A stretch of DNA of 13,534 nucleotides from Clostridiaceae bacterium (GTDB taxonomy: Bacteria; Bacillota; Clostridia; Oscillospirales; Acutalibacteraceae). This document shows positions 1 through 6,793 of the stretch, in pieces. Position 1 is the stretch's first letter. Every line of letters begins with the position of its first letter. The stretch spans positions 1 through 13,534 of the forward strand of contig CAJGCA010000047.1 of assembly GCA_904501705.1 (NCBI GenBank). The letters are read 5' to 3'. The notes under the pieces are model-generated. The model saw only the letters and a program-made list of their open reading frames with translations, made no database searches and had not been told where the DNA came from. The translations under genes and the position numbers were made by a program.

Positions 1-933
1 ACGGTCATCCACGGCTTGTTGCGGGATGGTGGTCGGGTGATCGTGTCGGATCTGGAGCATAATGCGGTGTGGCGTTCAGTCAATGCCCTGCGCGGTCAGC
101 CGCGCGTGGACGTCGCCGCGTGGTCGCCCGATGAGGAGCAGACTGTGGAGAATTTTCGTCTCTTGATCCGCCCAGGCACACGCCTCATCGTCTGTACGCA
201 CGCGTCGAACGTATTTGGCGTGACCTTTCCGATCCGCCGCTTGGCGGCGCTGGCGCATCAGCATGGCATCTTATTCTGCGTAGACGCGGCACAGACGGCG
301 GGTGTGTTGCCGCTCAATATGCAGGCGGATGATATCGACTACCTATGCGTTGCGGCGCACAAAGGACTATACGCGCCGATGGGAATGGGGCTTTTGCTCT
401 GCAGAGAACGTGCGCGTGTCCCGTCGCTTATTCAAGGCGGCACGGGCAGCTACTCTTTGTTGGCGTCACAGCCCGATGAATTGCCGGAGCGGCTGGAAAG
501 CGGTACACCGAATCTGCTTGGCATCTGCGGCTTGCGAGCAGGTCTGCGCTATGTGGAGCAACAGGGTAGAGAGGCAATTTATCGCCACGAGATGGAGCTG
601 TTAAGCCTTGTGTATCAACGCTTAAGCGTCACGCAAGGTGTTCGACTTTACACTAAAAAACCGACATTAGGGACGTCGGCCCCCGTGCTATCGGTTAACA
701 TCGATGATTTGTTGCCCGAAGATGTTGCTCGCGAGCTTGACCGTCACGGGATAGCGGTGCGTGCGGGGCTGCATTGTGCGCCGCTTGCTCACCGTCATTT
801 CGGCACGTTGCCGCACGGTACGGTACGTTTGGCGCCGTCGGCGTTTTCCACTCGACGGGAAGCGGAAATGATTTGTAAAATTTTTTATCAAATTGCGCAA
901 AAAACATTGCACAGTTCAAAAAATATGTTATAA
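1..933 (+). CDS. Aminotransferase class V, cysteine desulfurase-like (5' partial)
   Basis: PLP-dependent enzyme of fold type I, class V, closest by pattern to the SufS/IscS-like group that takes sulfur from cysteine. The frame is open from base 1 and reads TVIHGLLRDGGRVIVSDLEH, with the EHN motif typical of the family, so the gene begins upstream; the TTG at 16 is internal. About 310 residues are visible against roughly 380 for the family, so some 70 N-terminal residues are missing. The PLP-pocket stretch VDAAQTAG is followed by AAHKGL, whose lysine (bases 361-363) is the expected Schiff-base residue. The C-terminal part has GLHCAPLAH, with the candidate sulfur-accepting cysteine at 775-777, then GTVRLAPSAFST. 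This GLHCAP form is typical of a clostridial subfamily with unsettled physiological role, so the exact substrate is uncertain. A true sulfur donor for Fe-S assembly or a selenocysteine lyase are both possible. No terminator separates it cleanly from cdaA. Confidence 0.88.
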   Translation, partial: TVIHGLLRDGGRVIVSDLEHNAVWRSVNALRGQPRVDVAAWSPDEEQTVENFRLLIRPGTRLIVCTHASNVFGVTFPIRRLAALAHQHGILFCVDAAQTAGVLPLNMQADDIDYLCVAAHKGLYAPMGMGLLLCRERARVPSLIQGGTGSYSLLASQPDELPERLESGTPNLLGICGLRAGLRYVEQQGREAIYRHEMELLSLVYQRLSVTQGVRLYTKKPTLGTSAPVLSVNIDDLLPEDVARELDRHGIAVRAGLHCAPLAHRHFGTLPHGTVRLAPSAFSTRREAEMICKIFYQIAQKTLHSSKNML

Positions 934-934
934 T
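907..934 (+). promoter_or_regulatory. Sigma-A-type promoter for cdaA
   Basis: A perfect -10 box TATAAT lies at 929-934, with a -35-like TTGCAC at 907-912 and a 16-base spacer. The -10 box overlaps the TAA stop (931-933) of the upstream aminotransferase. Transcription would start near 941, giving a leader of about 75 bases before the cdaA ATG. The -35 matches the consensus at only three of six positions, so the call rests mainly on the -10 box and AT-rich context. Confidence 0.6.
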
Positions 935-956
935 ATTTATAGACAAAATGGGTTCT

Positions 957-998
957 CGTGTTTTGCGGGACTGAATGATAAAAATGACACGCTTTTTT
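957..998 (+). promoter_or_regulatory. Possible leader hairpin with T-run before cdaA
   Basis: CGTGT (957-961) can pair with ACACG (987-991), extended by TTT (962-964) with AAA (982-984) across a two-base bulge. A run of six T (993-998) follows at once, just ahead of the cdaA ribosome binding site. The form is that of a weak intrinsic terminator, which could end aminotransferase transcripts or attenuate the cdaA leader. The stem is short with a long loop, so this is tentative. Confidence 0.25.
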
Positions 999-1002
999 GC
1001 GG

Positions 1003-1008
1003 AAGGAG
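1003..1008 (+). promoter_or_regulatory. Ribosome binding site that fixes the cdaA start
   Basis: AAGGAG sits six bases before the ATG at 1015. A TTG at 997 in the same frame precedes this site and would put it inside the gene, so 1015 is the start. Confidence 0.85.
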
Positions 1009-1014
1009 ACGGCA

Positions 1015-1893
1015 ATGGGGGAGTTCTTTGCAAATGCATGGAATGATATCGTGATGTTTTTGACATCCTACCGTTGGCTGACGGATACATTGGATATTCT
1101 GTTGGTTGCGGTGATGATCTATTTTATTATTCGTTTGGTGCGGGATTCCCGTGCCGAGCAGCTGATGAAGGGCATTTTGGTCCTTGCAGTCATGTATCTG
1201 GCGGCGTACCTGCTGGATCTGACGACGGTCGGCTATCTGCTTAAGGCGATCTTCGACAACGGCTTGCTGGTGCTGGTGGTGATCTTCCAGCCCGAGATCC
1301 GTCGCGCGCTGGAGCAGGCGGGTCATTCCCGTAAGGGCATTTTACGCATCTTCGGCGGCTTGTCCTCGGTGGAGAATTCCGCCCAGGTTGAGCAGTGGGA
1401 GAAGGCGATCGACGCGACCGCGGCAGCGGTGGAGATCCTGCAGAAGCAGAAGATGGGTGCACTCATCGTCATCGAGCGCACGACGCGTCTCGGCGAGATT
1501 GTCCACTCCGGTACGCTCATTGAGGCAGAGCCGTCGGGCGAGCTGATGGCGAACATATTCTATAACAAAGCCCCTCTGCATGATGGTGCGATGATCATTC
1601 GTGACGGTAAGGTCTATGCGGCGGGCTGTATTCTCCCGCTGACGGATAATCTGCAGATCAACCGCGAGCTGGGCACCCGTCATCGTGCAGGCGTCGGTAT
1701 GAGTGAAAATTCCGATGCGCTGGTCGTCATCGTTTCGGAGGAAACGGGGACGATCTCGCTTGCCGACAGCGGCGAGCTGATGCGCAACTTCACTAAAGAG
1801 ACTCTCGCAAAGACACTGGCTGAGCGCATTTTGTGGACGGAGCAGGAGAGAAAAGTCCCGACGTGGCGCCGCAGAAAGGGGAGTCAGGAGTGA
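1015..1893 (+). CDS. cdaA: Diadenylate cyclase CdaA (membrane-bound)
   Basis: Makes the second messenger c-di-AMP from two ATP at the cytoplasmic membrane; in Bacillota this signal governs potassium and osmolyte uptake and cell-wall homeostasis. The product is 292 residues, slightly longer than the usual 270-280. Three hydrophobic segments lie at about 24-42, 52-70 and 76-92, followed by a coiled linker and the DAC catalytic domain (about 95-260). The two signature motifs are intact: DGA at 190-192 within LHDGAMIIRDGK, and RHR at 222-224 within GTRHRAGVGMSE. SEETGTISLADSG (241-253) is also typical of the family. The ATG at 1015 has a good AAGGAG site. The stop TGA overlaps the GTG start of cdaR, so the two are translationally coupled. 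Family context supports CdaR as its regulatory partner. The C-terminal tail (about 276-292) is basic. Confidence 0.97.
   Translation: MGEFFANAWNDIVMFLTSYRWLTDTLDILLVAVMIYFIIRLVRDSRAEQLMKGILVLAVMYLAAYLLDLTTVGYLLKAIFDNGLLVLVVIFQPEIRRALEQAGHSRKGILRIFGGLSSVENSAQVEQWEKAIDATAAAVEILQKQKMGALIVIERTTRLGEIVHSGTLIEAEPSGELMANIFYNKAPLHDGAMIIRDGKVYAAGCILPLTDNLQINRELGTRHRAGVGMSENSDALVVIVSEETGTISLADSGELMRNFTKETLAKTLAERILWTEQERKVPTWRRRKGSQE
1875..1883 (+). promoter_or_regulatory. Ribosome binding site that fixes the cdaR start
   Basis: AAAGGGGAG lies inside the end of cdaA, six bases before the GTG at 1890. A GTG at 1833 in the same frame would add 19 residues overlapping cdaA without a comparable site, so 1890 is preferred. 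Confidence 0.75.
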
Positions 1894-3212
1894 GAAGAAA
1901 AATTTCCTTGAGCCGTCTGCTGCATAACGATAAGCTTATGATGCTTGTATCCCTGCTGCTGGCGATCCTTGTCTGGGCACTGGTCGTTTTTGGCCCGAGC
2001 AACACGCAGGAACAGGTAATCTCCGGCGTCCCGATCTCGGTGACGCTTAACGACTACGCAGGTGAGACGCTGAATTTGCAGATCACGGAAGGCGCCAATG
2101 CCACGGCCACCGTCAAGGTGCGTGGCCTGCGTTCGGTTGTCAGCCGCCTGTCCGCGGCGGATATTACCGTTACTGCTGATACGGGTAACGTGATAAAAGA
2201 GGGCACGTATACGCTGCCCTTGCGTGCCACTTCGAATGGTGATTACACCATTCAAAGCGTTGTCGGACCGGATGGCCATAACGATACGGTTACGATCGCG
2301 TGCGACGTGTGGCGCGAGGCGTTCTTCCCCGTGACGGTGGAGATGCCGAAGGTGACGGTGACCGATAAGGAGAATTATCAGATCGGTACCCCTGTTATCG
2401 GCAACGGCGTGCTTACCGATGGACAGATTGCGTTATCTGGCCCCCGCTCCGATATCAACCGCATCGATAAGGTTGTAGCGGTCATTTCCGATGAGGCGTC
2501 GATCAGCGAATCAACGGTGTACACGGCGGCGATTGAGGTGCGCGATGCGAACGGTAAGACGATCGATTCTATCACCTTTGCCAAGGCAGAGGACAAAACG
2601 GTCAGTGTGACGGTCCCTGTGTTGGTTTACCGCGAAACAGATCTGACGCCTACGGTGCTGAATATGCCGGCCGCCTATGCGAGCAACAGTAAACTCGTCA
2701 CGGTATCGCCCGCCAAACTGGAGCTGTGGGGCGTGCCGTCGGAGATCGACGATTATATCGCTTCGGTGCAACAGAAGCTGACGGTGGACTTCGATCATCT
2801 TAATAAGGATGGCTTGACGCAAATGATCTCTCTCGAGGCGAGTGAGGCTATTCGCCCCGTAAACGGGGAAGAAAAGTTAACGCTGAAGGTGAATCTGAGC
2901 AGCGTTACTTCCCGCACCTTTGAGGTGGCGTTGGATGAGAACAATTTTACCGCGAGCGAATTGCCCGACGGCATGAAGGCGACGGTGAAACAGACAAAGG
3001 TGAAGGTCACTCTTTGCGGTCCTTCGTGGTCACTCAACGGTGTTAAGGCATCGCAGATCCGCCTGAGCGCCGCGATGCCGCAGACGACCATCGGCCTGCA
3101 GACCGTCAAGGCACGCGTTTCTGTGTCGAACAACGGTTATGTGTGGGCGATTTATGAGGACGGTGCTACCGGCGTTGATCTTCTCGTTTCGGCCGAAGAC
3201 AGCAAGGCATAA
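1890..3212 (+). CDS. cdaR: CdaR, YbbR-domain regulator of CdaA
   Basis: Membrane-anchored, mostly extracytoplasmic partner that modulates CdaA activity in Bacillota. The product is 440 residues from the GTG at 1890, a little shorter than the Bacillus subtilis protein (about 480). It has a short basic N-terminus, one membrane segment at about 16-34 (LMMLVSLLLAILVWALVVF), then four YbbR-like repeats at about 42-138, 146-243, 249-336 and 342-434. Each repeat is a beta-rich unit ending in a pattern like VSGPRSDINRID (here LSGPRSDINRID at 182-193, LWGVPSEIDDYI at 279-290, LCGPSWSLNGVK at 375-386). The GTGA overlap with the cdaA stop and an SD inside cdaA indicate one transcript. A terminator follows eight bases after the stop. 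The glmM gene, normally third in this operon in Bacillota, is not downstream; converging genes lie there instead. Confidence 0.93.
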   Translation: MRRKISLSRLLHNDKLMMLVSLLLAILVWALVVFGPSNTQEQVISGVPISVTLNDYAGETLNLQITEGANATATVKVRGLRSVVSRLSAADITVTADTGNVIKEGTYTLPLRATSNGDYTIQSVVGPDGHNDTVTIACDVWREAFFPVTVEMPKVTVTDKENYQIGTPVIGNGVLTDGQIALSGPRSDINRIDKVVAVISDEASISESTVYTAAIEVRDANGKTIDSITFAKAEDKTVSVTVPVLVYRETDLTPTVLNMPAAYASNSKLVTVSPAKLELWGVPSEIDDYIASVQQKLTVDFDHLNKDGLTQMISLEASEAIRPVNGEEKLTLKVNLSSVTSRTFEVALDENNFTASELPDGMKATVKQTKVKVTLCGPSWSLNGVKASQIRLSAAMPQTTIGLQTVKARVSVSNNGYVWAIYEDGATGVDLLVSAEDSKA

Positions 3213-3220
3213 TTGTGTAA

Positions 3221-3256
3221 AAAGATAGCCCGCGGGGAATCCCGCGGGCTATCTTT
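3221..3256. terminator. Bidirectional intrinsic terminator between converging operons
   Basis: A perfect 16-bp stem (3221-3236 with 3241-3256), GC-rich in its upper half, closes a four-base loop GAAT. On the plus strand a T-rich tail follows; on the minus strand the stem ends in a run of five T (A-run at 3219-3223). It lies between the cdaR stop (3212) and the stop of the minus-strand lipoprotein gene (3261), so it can serve both. Confidence 0.92.
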
Positions 3257-3260
3257 ATTG

Positions 3261-4481
3261 CTATTTTTTGCGTATGCAGAGAATGTGCTCATCCGCGTCG
3301 CTGTACAGGATGTATTCCCATAGGGAATAGCCGCTGCCGGCGAGGTGCGGTTCGATCTGCTCTTCGGCGGCGCGGCGGTTTTTCAGAAAGAGCAGCGCGC
3401 TGTCAAACTTATTCGATGCAAAGAAAAGCTCGATCTGCGTTTCCCCTTTTTTGATTTGCGCGGCAATTTTTTGCGCGATGGTCTGTCGACTGTAGGTGTC
3501 GATGAACAGATCGTTGCGACAGAAGTAATTATCCTTGGTCGCGGTGCAGTTGGCGATGGCCGCCTGGTTGTCGTCGATCTGGTGGGTGAGCGCGAGTTGT
3601 GCGGTTGTTACGTTAAAGTAGTTATGGCGGATAATATCGCTGCTGTCATTCCAGCACACGTCTAGATGATAATCGCTGCCGTTAATGGATACGAAGTTCC
3701 ACATATGCTTTACGCCGTCGCTAAGCGATTTGCCGATCACCAGCGTGTTAGCGATGCCGATCCTGTTAAGTAGTAGCTGCATTGCACGGGAATAACCCTC
3801 GCAAACGGCCTTGCCGCGCACCAGCGCTCCGTAGGCGGTGTAAGCATGGGGGTAAGAGCGAAAGTCCGTGTTAGCTGCGTCGGTGTCGTACGTGCAGAGA
3901 GCAGCGACTTTATCGTGCAGATAGAGTTCACTCAAGTACTCGTCCGTTGTCTGCGGTGCCTCGCGCAGGATATCGTCCACCACAGCATCGAGCTTGACTT
4001 TGGCCTCATTTCGTGCGTCCGCATCCATCGTGTAGGAAAGCACCATCTTGTTATAGTAGGAGTTGCCTTCAGATTCATAGCCCTCAAGACCGTAGACGTT
4101 GTTGATATAGAAGAACTGTGGATTATCATATAAAAAGGCGGTATACAGTTTTTTTGCTTCGCTTTCACCGTTCAGGTCGCTCGGGAGTTCGACGGCAATG
4201 CCGATAGTCGATCGGCTGTCCGCTGCGGGGATGGTAACGGTATCATCCGTTTTGAATCCGTTCGTCAGCGCTGTGTAGAGTGTGCCGTAGCATTTCTTTA
4301 GATGGCTTTCTAGCTCGATATATTGCCGATGATCCTTGAATTCATCAATGTAGGTGTTCGGATCGGCAATGTCGTGTGTCTGCGTTGTTGGTATCAACGA
4401 GGCAAGAAAAGAGCAGCCGCTCAACCCCGCAATCATAGCGAGGATAATTAGCAGTGCAGCGATTTTTCGCAGTTCGGTCAT
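3261..4481 (-). CDS. Transglutaminase-fold lipoprotein
   Basis: Predicted surface lipoprotein of 406 residues with a papain-like transglutaminase domain. The N-terminus has a basic start, a hydrophobic core (about 7-19) and a lipobox LSGC with Cys23 as the likely lipidated residue. The domain (about 180-290) shows the expected triad: Cys227 in GKAVCEGYS, His259 in KHMWNFV and Asp274 in YHLDVCWND. The spacing and the CEGYS and HLDxxWND patterns are characteristic of bacterial transglutaminase-like proteins, which include proteases and peptidoglycan- or peptide-processing enzymes; the substrate cannot be told. The preceding region (about 37-180) is not recognised. The ATG at 4481 is chosen over the TTG at 4493 because GAGGT (4491-4487) lies five bases before it. 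It is the last gene of the mtaB operon, starting eight bases after its neighbour's stop, and ends at the shared terminator. Confidence 0.85.
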   Translation of the reverse strand: MTELRKIAALLIILAMIAGLSGCSFLASLIPTTQTHDIADPNTYIDEFKDHRQYIELESHLKKCYGTLYTALTNGFKTDDTVTIPAADSRSTIGIAVELPSDLNGESEAKKLYTAFLYDNPQFFYINNVYGLEGYESEGNSYYNKMVLSYTMDADARNEAKVKLDAVVDDILREAPQTTDEYLSELYLHDKVAALCTYDTDAANTDFRSYPHAYTAYGALVRGKAVCEGYSRAMQLLLNRIGIANTLVIGKSLSDGVKHMWNFVSINGSDYHLDVCWNDSSDIIRHNYFNVTTAQLALTHQIDDNQAAIANCTATKDNYFCRNDLFIDTYSRQTIAQKIAAQIKKGETQIELFFASNKFDSALLFLKNRRAAEEQIEPHLAGSGYSLWEYILYSDADEHILCIRKK

Positions 4482-4486
4482 ATAGT

Positions 4487-4491
4487 ACCTC
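4487..4491 (-). promoter_or_regulatory. Ribosome binding site of the lipoprotein gene, overlapping the upstream stop
   Basis: GAGGT on the minus strand lies five bases before the ATG at 4481 and overlaps the TGA (4492-4490) of the LCP-like gene. This arrangement favours coupled translation and rules against the TTG at 4493. Confidence 0.7.
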
Positions 4492-5317
4492 AATTGTGTG
4501 AGATATCGGTGAAGGCTTGCGCTATGATGCAGCAGCGACCGTTGCTGTTTTGTTCCGCAAGATAGGTCAACCGATCTCTGTAGCTGTAAAAGTCGCCGAT
4601 GCGCAGGCTGGTTTGTGTCATATTGCCCAGATAGGAGAAGTCCGCAGCCAGATTTCTTCCGCTGTGCAGATATTGCCTTAGCATCGACACGATGACGTCG
4701 GCGTGGAGTTCATCGGAGAGAGAAGACTGGCAAAGCAATGCGGTCGCCTGGGGCGCAGTGAGTGCGTGTTCACCCGCCATCAGTGTCGTTTGTGTGCCGT
4801 TGCCGCTTGCCATAACAACGTCGCTGTGGAGCGTCATTGTAAGGTCGTTGCCTAATCGTGCAAACCACTTTTCGGCATTGTCTTTGGAGATTGCAATGTA
4901 ATGGCGGAGAGGTCGGTTGGTTTTTGCGGCCAGTTGTTGAACGATGTAGGCGCTGCCGTGTTTTCGATAGAGTGCAGAGAGGGTAAGCTTATCGTTGACG
5001 ATCGCGTTGTCAGGTATCGCCGTGACACGGATAGCGTTATCGGCGGGCGATGCGTGCGTGAGAAAGAATTGCATTTCGTCTCCCGAATCGATGATCAGCA
5101 GCAGATGCGCATCGTCTTCGGCAGTGTATACGACGGGCTGGGTAGCCGAGGAGGCGTCGTCCGAGGATACAGGGTTGCGCGCCTCGTCCATCTTGTGACG
5201 GATCAACATCCAACAGAACGCCAAAACCATCGCAAGGAGTAACGCTGTAAAAGCGAGAACATATTGCATCTTTTTGCCGGGCATACGAAAGCGCCGCTTG
5301 TAAAATTCCAGTGCCAT
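4490..5317 (-). CDS. Degenerate LCP-like (LytR-CpsA-Psr) membrane protein
   Basis: A 275-residue protein with a basic N-terminus, one membrane segment (about 18-40) and an extracytoplasmic part. Several blocks follow the order of LCP phosphotransferases, which attach wall polymers to peptidoglycan: HLLLIIDSGDE (71-81, cf. the GxDSR block), VTAIPDNAI (98-106, cf. SIPRDT), ALYRKHGSAYIVQQL (115-129, cf. the KLNAAY..GG segment), RHYIAISKDNAEKWFARLG (138-156) and TLMAGEHAL (178-186, cf. LdGeqAL), then a helix SMLRQYL (211-217). The arginines that bind the polyprenyl pyrophosphate in active LCP proteins are missing: IPRDT reads IPDNA, and the YvRsR pattern after AL is replaced by TAPQATAL. It may therefore be non-catalytic or a binding or scaffold protein. 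The homology is inferred from pattern order, not from a search. ATG at 5317 has AAAGGAGG (5333-5326) eight bases upstream. It lies 20 bases after mtaB and just before the lipoprotein gene. Confidence 0.65.
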   Translation of the reverse strand: MALEFYKRRFRMPGKKMQYVLAFTALLLAMVLAFCWMLIRHKMDEARNPVSSDDASSATQPVVYTAEDDAHLLLIIDSGDEMQFFLTHASPADNAIRVTAIPDNAIVNDKLTLSALYRKHGSAYIVQQLAAKTNRPLRHYIAISKDNAEKWFARLGNDLTMTLHSDVVMASGNGTQTTLMAGEHALTAPQATALLCQSSLSDELHADVIVSMLRQYLHSGRNLAADFSYLGNMTQTSLRIGDFYSYRDRLTYLAEQNSNGRCCIIAQAFTDISHN

Positions 5318-5337
5318 TCAGCGTTCCTCCTTTCGGG

Positions 5338-6627
5338 TTATTCGGCTTCTTCGCCGATGAGTGTTTCGCCGTCCGCGGCAACAATGCGTACTGTTAACAC
5401 CTCGCCGCTGTGATGTCGGGTGGGCGTGCGTACGGATAGATAGGTGTCGGTCAAGCCGTCGACCGAACCGTCAGAGTAAGGGGTCTCGAGCAGGATTGGC
5501 ACGGTACGCCCGACATAGCTGCGAGCGTAGTCTTCGGCGTTGCGGCGGCAGACCTCGATCATCCGGCGGCTGCGGTCGGTCTTAACCGCGTTTTGAAGCT
5601 GTCCCGCCAGCCTATCCGCGACCGTCCCCGGTCGGCGGGAATAGGCAAATACGTGCACGCGTGAGAACGCGATGCTGTCGACAAAGGCCAGCGACTCGGC
5701 GAATTCCTCGTCTGTCTCACCGGGGAAACCGACCATCACGTCGGTGGTCAGCGCACAGTCGGGGAAAAGGCGGCGCAGATTGTCGCACAGAGCGCGAAAC
5801 TCCGCGGTGGTGTAATGGCGGTTCATTCGCTTGAGTGTTGCGTCGCAGCCGCTTTGCAGAGCCACGTGGAACTGCGGGCACAGCTTGGGCTGCGCGGCTA
5901 GCCGCGCGAGGATCTCGTCGCTCATAAAATCGGGCTCAAGAGAGCCAAGGCGTACGCGCAGGATTCCGTCGACCGCGCAAGCAGCGTCGACTGCATCAGC
6001 GATGGTCTTGCCGTTATCCTGCCCGTAGGCGGTGAGGTTAATGCCGACGAGCACCACTTCCTTGTAGCCTTTTTCTGCCAAGGCTTCCAGCTCGCAGCGG
6101 ATATCCTCGGGCTCGCGGGAACGCACGCGTCCGCGGGCGTAGGGGATGATGCAGTAGGAGCAAAAGCGGTTGCATCCGTCCTGGATTTTAACAAATGCAC
6201 GGGTGTGTTCCGCGAACGTATCAATGCGCAGTGGCTCGATTTCTTGATCGTGCGGCGGGATGTCGACAATGCGCTGATGATTGGACAGAAACGCGCCGAG
6301 ATGCGCGGGGATGGAACGGCGTGCTGCATTGCCGAGCACGATGTCCGCCTCTTTAAGGGCTTGCGCCGTCTCGGGGAATGCCTGTGGCATACAGCCTGTC
6401 AGCACGATTACCGCGTGGGGGTTATCCCGACGACAGCGGCGCAGAAGCTGGCGCAATTTTCGGTCACTTTCACCCGTGACGGTGCAGGAGTTGATGACGA
6501 TCACATCTGCGCTTTCCGCAGACGCATCATCGTCCGTATCATAGCCCGCTTGCTGCAGCAGTCGCCGCATCGCTTCGGTCTCGTATTGGTTCACCTTGCA
6601 GCCAAGGGTGTGGAAAATGATCTTCAT
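5338..6627 (-). CDS. mtaB: tRNA N6-threonylcarbamoyladenosine(37) methylthiotransferase MtaB
   Basis: Radical SAM enzyme that adds a methylthio group to t6A37 of ANN-decoding tRNAs such as tRNA-Lys(UUU), giving ms2t6A. The product is 429 residues, normal for the family. The N-terminal UPF0004 domain carries three cluster cysteines: Cys10 (HTLGCKVNQYE), Cys48 (INSCTVTGESD) and Cys79 (LTGCMPQ). The radical SAM CxxxCxxC motif is Cys152, Cys156 and Cys159 in DGCNRFCSYCIIPYARG. A TRAM-like RNA-binding domain forms the last 60 residues or so. HTLGCKVN and the CIIPYARGRVRSR stretch fit MtaB better than MiaB or RimO. The ATG at 6627 has GAGGT (6637-6633) five bases upstream, whereas a TTG at 6639 would place this site inside the gene. 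First gene of a three-gene minus-strand operon whose other members are envelope proteins unrelated to tRNA modification. Confidence 0.95.
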   Translation of the reverse strand: MKIIFHTLGCKVNQYETEAMRRLLQQAGYDTDDDASAESADVIVINSCTVTGESDRKLRQLLRRCRRDNPHAVIVLTGCMPQAFPETAQALKEADIVLGNAARRSIPAHLGAFLSNHQRIVDIPPHDQEIEPLRIDTFAEHTRAFVKIQDGCNRFCSYCIIPYARGRVRSREPEDIRCELEALAEKGYKEVVLVGINLTAYGQDNGKTIADAVDAACAVDGILRVRLGSLEPDFMSDEILARLAAQPKLCPQFHVALQSGCDATLKRMNRHYTTAEFRALCDNLRRLFPDCALTTDVMVGFPGETDEEFAESLAFVDSIAFSRVHVFAYSRRPGTVADRLAGQLQNAVKTDRSRRMIEVCRRNAEDYARSYVGRTVPILLETPYSDGSVDGLTDTYLSVRTPTRHHSGEVLTVRIVAADGETLIGEEAE

Positions 6628-6641
6628 AACAAACCTCAAAT

Positions 6642-6663
6642 ATACAATATTAATTTATTGTAT
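6642..6663. repeat. Inverted repeat overlapping the mtaB -10 box
   Basis: ATACAATA (6642-6649) and TATTGTAT (6656-6663) are perfect 8-base inverted arms separated by six bases. The right arm contains the minus-strand TACAAT -10 box and the repeat covers the region where transcription would start. It could be an operator, but AT-rich palindromes also arise by chance. Confidence 0.4.
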
Positions 6664-6685
6664 CGTATATTGAGAAAAAATGCAA
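6657..6685 (-). promoter_or_regulatory. Sigma-A-type promoter for the mtaB operon
   Basis: On the minus strand, TTGCAT (6685-6680) and TACAAT (6662-6657) are separated by 17 bases. The start of transcription would fall near 6650, giving a short leader before the ATG at 6627. It faces the yfbR promoter within the same gap. Confidence 0.6.
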
Positions 6686-6690
6686 GCAGG

Positions 6691-6708
6691 ACGCGAAAAA
6701 CGCGAAAA
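6691..6708. repeat. Tandem 9-bp repeat between divergent promoters
   Basis: ACGCGAAAA occurs twice in direct tandem (6691-6699 and 6700-6708), between the two outward-facing -35 boxes at 6680-6685 and 6726-6731. Such a place suits a regulator binding site, but no known consensus is recognised. Confidence 0.45.
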
Positions 6709-6725
6709 TTTGCCGCAAAACGCAG

Positions 6726-6754
6726 TTGTATTTTTTATTATTATCTGTTATACT
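6726..6754 (+). promoter_or_regulatory. Sigma-A-type promoter for the yfbR operon
   Basis: TTGTAT (6726-6731) and TATACT (6749-6754) are separated by 17 bases in very AT-rich sequence. The start would lie near 6761, about 33 bases before the yfbR ATG. Confidence 0.6.
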
Positions 6755-6793
6755 GTAAACTGTTCAATTCTGTCTTATAAAGGAGTCATCGTT

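Noticed and set aside
935..1014. Possible ydaO-type c-di-AMP riboswitch before cdaA
   Set aside because: The leader is only about 75 bases, far too short for that riboswitch, and none of its conserved blocks are visible.
6205..6780. Plus-strand open frame (about 191 codons) opposite the mtaB start and running into the yfbR leader
   Set aside because: It overlaps the conserved cysteine motifs of mtaB in antisense and runs across both promoters; no supporting ribosome binding site.
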